Shown here piece by piece: positions 7,970 to 11,450 of a DNA stretch of 11,450 nt. The DNA lies in contig CAUDNR010004368.1 in the NCBI GenBank assembly GCA_958430865.1, forward strand, positions 18,402 through 29,851. The letters run 5' to 3'. The position numbers and the translations under genes were made by a program. This DNA comes from Entrophospora sp. SA101. Taxonomy: Eukaryota; Glomeromycota; Glomeromycetes; Entrophosporales; Entrophosporaceae. How positions within the stretch are numbered: position 1 is the first letter of the stretch; each line of letters starts with the position of its first letter. The notes below the pieces were generated by a model. The model did no database searches, was not told where the DNA came from, and worked only from the letters and a program-made list of their open reading frames with translations.

Positions 7970-8408
7970 TATAATATCCTTTATAACCAAGATGATAATA
8001 TTTATTATATAAAATTATATATTTGTCATCAGAAACATCTTTTATATAAATACCAACAGAATTACCATTTTTTCCAAAATCATCTTTAGAATATTTAAAG
8101 CAATTATCTTTATCTGGCTGGATAGTTCCATTGTCATCAATGATCCATTCAACAATAGATGAATCATTTCTACTATGAGTTACTAAAAACTTTAAATTAG
8201 GACTATATTTTATTTCATCAATATCACATCCATTATGTGGATTAATTTGTTGTTGAATAACATCATCATTTATATCATTTGTATTTAAATTATAATTATC
8301 ATCTTTTGTAATTGATATTTTATCTTTTTCTGTATTCAATACTGTTACTACTTCTATAATGTCAATATTCTTTTCATCATATGAGTTAAAATTATTATTT
8401 TCTTCCAT
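7970..8408 (-). CDS. Channel gene exon 1: acidic/Asn-rich start and first WD40-like segment
   Basis: This encodes residues 1-146 and one base of codon 147. The first 55 residues are polar and Asn/Asp/Glu-rich, typical of these fungi. A WD-type strand pattern follows (CDIDEIKYSPNLKFLVTH... SIVEWI), matching the usual family N-terminus. The donor is A|GTAAGC. Confidence 0.7.
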
Positions 8409-8525
8409 TTTTTTAATAAATAAAAACTTTTTCAATGTACATATGAAAAAATTTGTAAAGGATAAATTTTTTTTTTTAAAAAAAAAAAGATTTCGTATGT
8501 TTATATTCGCCCGTTCAGATTATTA

Positions 8526-8755
8526 AAAATGCAGTCATCATAATCGCGTACACTTTATAAATAGATGAAAAAAAGTACATCCGAATTCGTCCATTTAGAA
8601 AATGCAGTCATCATGGCGTACATCTACTTATGTATTAATATAGTATAATAGATGAAAAAAAAAAGTATTATCCGAATTGATAGAGCACCTCTATATAGAA
8701 AAAGTATATCCCAAATTCGTTCATTCTATGATTTGATTAGAGCACCTATATATAG
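8526..8755. repeat. Diverged direct duplications upstream of the channel gene
   Basis: AAAATGCAGTCATCAT occurs at 8526-8541 and 8599-8614. Both copies are followed by GCGTACA (8546, 8616) and by ATAGATGAAAAA...GTA...TCCGAATT (8561-8587, 8648-8678), so a unit of about 73-80 bp was duplicated. A second pair, TAGAGCACCTCTATATAG (8681-8698) and TAGAGCACCTATATATAG (8738-8755), follows. The region lies 120-350 bp upstream of the channel ATG, has several TATA-like strings, and is a candidate promoter or an old insertion. Confidence 0.6.
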
Positions 8756-8756
8756 T

Positions 8757-9052
8757 AACTTGTACCTTTTTTATAAAAAATATTGAAATTAGCCAATAAA
8801 TTATTTTCACAATTAATATTGAAAAAATCAAAGAATTAATTTTAAAAGGAACTGCAATCTTCAGGACCAAGTTGATGAATATAAAAAAAAGATTTGTGGG
8901 GTGACCAAGAAAAGGTTTCAAATCGGTAATATCATACAGACTGAGTGTGGTTGTAAGTATATATGCATTAATAGCAATTTTAACAACCAAAACTACTCGA
9001 GTTTTGATTTAATTTTTTTATAATGTTAAATTTTTCTCATTTGCTTTTTTAG
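8757..9052. other. Spacer with an intron-like stretch at 8953-9052 (plus)
   Basis: No gene is secure here. The plus strand has GTAAGT at 8953 and a strong pyrimidine-tract acceptor (TTTGCTTTTTTAG, ending 9052), which would make a 100-nt intron joining PRKGFKSVISYRLSVV to the exon-like frame at 9053. The upstream exon is only open from a TGA near 8899. A long hydrophobic minus frame over the same interval lacks an ATG and is probably composition-driven. Confidence 0.25.
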
Positions 9053-9205
9053 CTAGCATTAATACAATCGATCAAATTTTTTTATGATGTCAGCAGCAAT
9101 AGTAGTGATGATCATGTTAATGATAACAACGGTGGTGATGGCGGTGACGGCTATGAGCAACTACCACAAACTTTCCTCTATTTGTATGCTATCCACTTTG
9201 CATAG
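9053..9205 (+). CDS. Possible last exon of an unidentified low-complexity protein
   Basis: Fifty codons follow a good acceptor and end in TAG at 9203-9205. The reading is LALIQSIKFFYDVSSNSSDD, then HVNDNNGGDGGDGYEQLPQ, then TFLYLYAIHFA. Ser/Asn/Asp/Gly runs from AGC, GAT and GGT triplets resemble linkers in real fungal proteins, and the G/C content rises locally. No ATG or secure upstream exon was found, so this may be a relic. Confidence 0.25.
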   Translation, partial: LALIQSIKFFYDVSSNSSDDHVNDNNGGDGGDGYEQLPQTFLYLYAIHFA

Positions 9206-10150
9206 TAAAATTTTGAGATCCTATTTTCAATTAGATTATGTATGTATGGTCCTTTCTTATTGAAAAGCCTCCATACGTGAATTGCAAATTCACATTTCAC
9301 GCACAACAACACCATATTGATTAATTTCTTTGGAGCAAAAAACTTCATACATCCTTAAAGAGCCGAGTAATAGGTCGTAAATGGATGATGGTGATATTTG
9401 AGGAGATTAACCTTGTTGAATTGTGATATCCAGTACTTGAAATAAGCATTGGAAATAAAGATAATATGAGCAATTGAACTTTTTAAGAGCTGTTTGACAT
9501 CCATTATCTGCAAAATAAATTTGACATATGCTTCTTACAAAGCCAATTGATTTAACTTTTTCTTTGATAATAGAGATTCAAGAAGGTTTGGTTTGTCTTA
9601 ATTTCTATCTTTCATTTCTGCAAAACAAAGCCATTAAAAATCAAGTTAATACTCTATATGCAACGCCATTTTCATAACACCTAAAATTTCTTTTTTTCCT
9701 TATGTTAATTAATTTTGTTTAAATTAATTAGATTTTTGTAACTTAAAATATCAAAATGTAAATATGAGATAATAATTACCATAAATTTTTTTATTAAATT
9801 TTCAGATCATTATTATATTATTAATATTACTAAAATATGATATTTGTATATATATTCGTAAATTATTCATAAATATTACCAATAAATATTACTATTCCTT
9901 TATGCAAATGTAATGAATTATGATTGTCATATTGCAAAAAACAAATAACATTTAAAAAGTGCTTATTTTCAATTATAAACTTTTTTGCAGGTTGTTATTT
10001 GGACTCTCTCTTGATTTCTTACTTCATGATAAAGCTTATAAATCGATTCTATCAATGAAATAGAACCAAGAAAAAAGTCAATTCAAAAACAGAACAAAAA
10101 ACAAACTTACTGGCGATAAAAGAAATAGAAAGTCTATGGATGAAATTGCA
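9206..10150. other. A/T-rich spacer without recognisable gene
   Basis: No ORF, splice-linked exon or RNA gene is supported. One clear structure is present: TAATTAATTT (9706-9715) and its complement AAATTAATTA (9721-9730) with a 5-nt loop. The stretch 9740-9960 is close to pure A/T. Confidence 0.55.
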
Positions 10151-10155
10151 CTGAG

Positions 10156-10188
10156 TTGTCACCTATTGATTATTTTGGGTGGTGACAA
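10156..10188. repeat. Short perfect inverted repeat TTGTCACC/GGTGACAA
   Basis: Eight-bp arms at 10156-10163 and 10181-10188 flank a 17-nt loop. It may be a regulatory dyad or part of a degraded foldback. No target duplication was found. Confidence 0.35.
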
Positions 10189-10389
10189 TAGGGGACTTAA
10201 TTATGTGGATCAGGAATTTTTATGGTTTTTGGTTTTGTGGTTATAATAATTTGGGTAGGTTGAAATCTTGTTATTTCTTTAAGAAATATTTTATTGTTAT
10301 TATAAATTATCAAGTTATAAGTTATCAAAAGTTAATAAAAGTTATACGTGAAATCAAATTTCTTATATACATGTCAACCTGCTTTATCT

Positions 10390-10793
10390 CTAATTAGCAC
10401 AATTTTCCTTCCTTATTGTGAAAACCAGATAACATGGTTGTAATACTTTACAAAAGGTTTTTATAAGGCTTTCAGAATCATTAAAATACATAACAAAAAA
10501 AGTGCCATTTTTAGCAAAGTACTTACTCTCAGGATTATAATTACAATGCTTCAATTCATTGTATTTTGGGATAATGCACCTCCTCCAATCTGGTACCTTT
10601 TTCCCTTATTTTTAGCATATACCCCAGATAAAATAGCTTTAGCTATTGGGTTCTTTGGAATATATATCTTTTGTGTTTCCACATGTTTTGTTTTTGAATA
10701 GATGACAATCAAATCATCTTTATTATTGTCATCAACATTTAATATAAGACTTGGAACATTAAAAAGAGAATACAATTTAACATGATTTCTGCC
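10390..10793 (-). pseudogene. Unidentified coding fragment with a frameshift in an A run
   Basis: One minus frame reads IIGRNHVKLYSLFNVPSLIL, then NNKDDLIVIYSKTKHVETQK, then IYIPKNPIAKAILSGVYAK, and breaks at a five-A run (10598-10602). A second frame takes over there as KVPDWRRCIIPKYNELKHCN... FVMYFNDSESLIKTF and ends at TAG 10390-10392. One extra A would join the two without loss. Both halves have protein-like composition. A donor-like GAGA|GTAAGT at about 10522-10530 could instead end an exon inside the second half. No ATG begins the fragment. I do not recognise the family. The break may be real decay or a homopolymer error in the assembly. Confidence 0.35.
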
Positions 10794-11165
10794 AATAATT
10801 ATAATGATGACGTTGATGATTATGACGACGATGACGATGATGATTATGATGATTGTGATGATGGTACTTTTTTATTTAATACGATCTCTAATAAACAAAA
10901 AAAATTATCATCATTGCCACCAAAGAAAAAGATTGGAAATTTCATTTCCACAAATCCATTTCCGACAAGGATACATCAGCAGCAGCAACATCACCACCAC
11001 CATAGTCGTGTAACAGAATTGACAATTGATTTATTGTATTCTGATTTTAAAAATATTAGTTCTAGTTCATTATCATCAGAATTTGGAGAAATGGTTTCAG
11101 CAAATGATTTGGAAAATCATAACAAATTAATATTAACTGCAGATTTAATTGATTTCACTAGTTGA
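10782..11165 (+). CDS. Acidic Asp-rich, Gln/His-run protein, hypothetical
   Basis: The ATG has A at -3 and opens a 127-codon frame ending in TGA. Residues 5-27 are almost all Asp, Asn and Tyr, encoded by a GAT/GAC triplet expansion. Residues 40-50 (KKLSSLPPKKK) are basic and could be a nuclear signal. Q66-69 and H70-74 form homopolymer runs. The C-terminal 50 residues (TELTIDLLYSDFKNISSSSL... LILTADLIDFTS) look globular or helical and use ordinary codons. No known domain is recognised; the protein may be regulatory and nuclear, which is inference. It could also be the last exon of a longer gene, with the Asp run formed by a microsatellite. It starts head-to-head with the minus-strand fragment, overlapping by about 12 bp. 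Confidence 0.5.
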   Translation: MISANNYNDDVDDYDDDDDDDYDDCDDGTFLFNTISNKQKKLSSLPPKKKIGNFISTNPFPTRIHQQQQHHHHHSRVTELTIDLLYSDFKNISSSSLSSEFGEMVSANDLENHNKLILTADLIDFTS

Positions 11166-11299
11166 AAATGGTAAATATGATTATTAAAGATAACTTTAAT
11201 AATAATTACCAGAAATTTTTGTTTAATTTGTATATATACAAGTATTATATCCGGAATCCAAAGTCACCTCAAAGTAAAACCATTTATGTTGATGAAAAC

Positions 11300-11305
11300 A
11301 ATAAA
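11300..11305 (+). terminator. Candidate polyadenylation signal of the acidic-protein ORF
   Basis: AATAAA lies 135 bp downstream of the TGA at 11165, a plausible 3' UTR length. No other gene is visible between 11166 and the window end. Confidence 0.35.
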
Positions 11306-11450
11306 AAGAGAGTTTTCTAAAAAACCATCTAATTGTTTTATTTATTTTTTTTCTCACGCCTTTTTAATTTATTGACAATCAACCTCGATCATGGTTAACA
11401 TAATAAACTTTTTTTTTTTGTAACTTTTTTTAGTTCAATCTAGAACTACA

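Larger units (their letters stand above)
4500..8408 (-). pseudogene. TRP-like ion channel gene with WD40-like N-terminus, six exons, frame broken
   Basis: Six exons (8408-7970, 7880-7462, 7384-5789, 5716-5252, 5179-4930, 4857-4500) join at canonical GT..AG borders with introns of 89, 77, 72, 72 and 72 nt. They give about 1176 codons, a full-length size for the glomeromycete 'ion transport domain' family. Approximate residues: WD40-like segments 30-290, S1 746-768, S2 783-804, S3 820-835, S4 and S5 in 843-915, pore loop near 955-985, S6 988-1014, a TRP-like FYLLPNQRRWREWFP segment after S6, then a C-terminal coiled coil. The product should be a cation channel in a membrane, gated by an unknown signal. 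The start is the ATG in AAAAAAATGG at 8408; no ATG lies upstream in frame. Three breaks are seen: a one-base deficit near 7673-7680, TAA at 5655-5657 (codon 839) and TGA at 5397-5399 (codon 925). Otherwise conservation is high, so inactivation looks recent. Confidence 0.75.

Noticed and set aside
8721..8990. Hydrophobic 89-codon minus-strand frame
   Set aside because: It has no ATG at its start, and its Ile/Leu/Phe richness is expected from A/T-rich DNA. The plus strand shows better splice-like signals there.
10179..10397. Plus-strand 72-codon aromatic-rich frame
   Set aside because: No ATG at its 5' end, biased composition, and it overlaps the end of a more protein-like minus-strand fragment.
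10804..11013. Met-rich plus frame over the GAT repeat
   Set aside because: It is the shifted frame of the GAT triplet run (ATG repeats); the Asp frame continues into ordinary coding sequence, this one does not.
1..11450. CRISPR array, tRNA or rRNA gene
   Set aside because: No regular spacer-repeat array, no tRNA-like B box with a matching cloverleaf, and no rRNA signature was seen on either strand.

Overview
The window looks like nuclear DNA from an arbuscular-mycorrhizal fungus of the Rhizophagus/Glomeromycotina type. The DNA is extremely A/T-rich, introns are short (59-100 nt) with GT..AG borders, and coding islands are separated by long A/T-rich spacers with decayed genes and DNA-transposon debris. 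The two best-recognised protein types, a WD40-like/TRP-like ion channel and a coiled-coil-headed repeat-family protein, belong to families I remember as strongly expanded in these fungi. The lineage call is inference from memory, not from a search.

Layout. Positions 1-148 look like the right end of a hAT-type element, followed by a doubtful two-exon micro-gene (213-374) and an inverted-repeat hairpin (458-541). Positions 686-1391 hold a non-autonomous hAT-like element with terminal inverted repeats and a near-perfect 8-bp target duplication. From about 1660 to 2854 (minus) lies a decayed multi-frame gene. A complete small secreted-protein gene with three exons occupies 3047-3591 (minus), with a TATA box and a 12-bp palindrome upstream. 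Positions 3864-4370 hold coding-like fragments of unknown origin on the plus strand.

The centrepiece is a six-exon minus-strand gene at 4500-8408. It encodes an ion channel of about 1175 codons: a WD40-like N-terminal part, S1-S6 with a pore loop, and a C-terminal coiled coil. Every splice site is intact, but the frame is broken by one frameshift in exon 2 and two stop codons (TAA, TGA). Both stops fall in exon 4, whose length is a multiple of three with matching phases. Its upstream region carries a diverged direct duplication.

The right end (8757-11450) is mostly A/T-rich spacer. It contains a low-complexity coding-like exon at 9053-9205, a frameshifted unidentified coding fragment at 10390-10793 (minus), and, head-to-head with it, an acidic Asp-rich/Gln-His-rich 127-residue ORF at 10782-11165.

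The genes show no sign of working together; this is not an operon-like or defence-island context. The strongest biological points are the recently disabled (or exon-skipped) channel, the candidate secreted protein, and the hAT-type element. Several frameshifts in the other fragments sit in A/T homopolymers, so assembly errors must be excluded before calling those genes dead.
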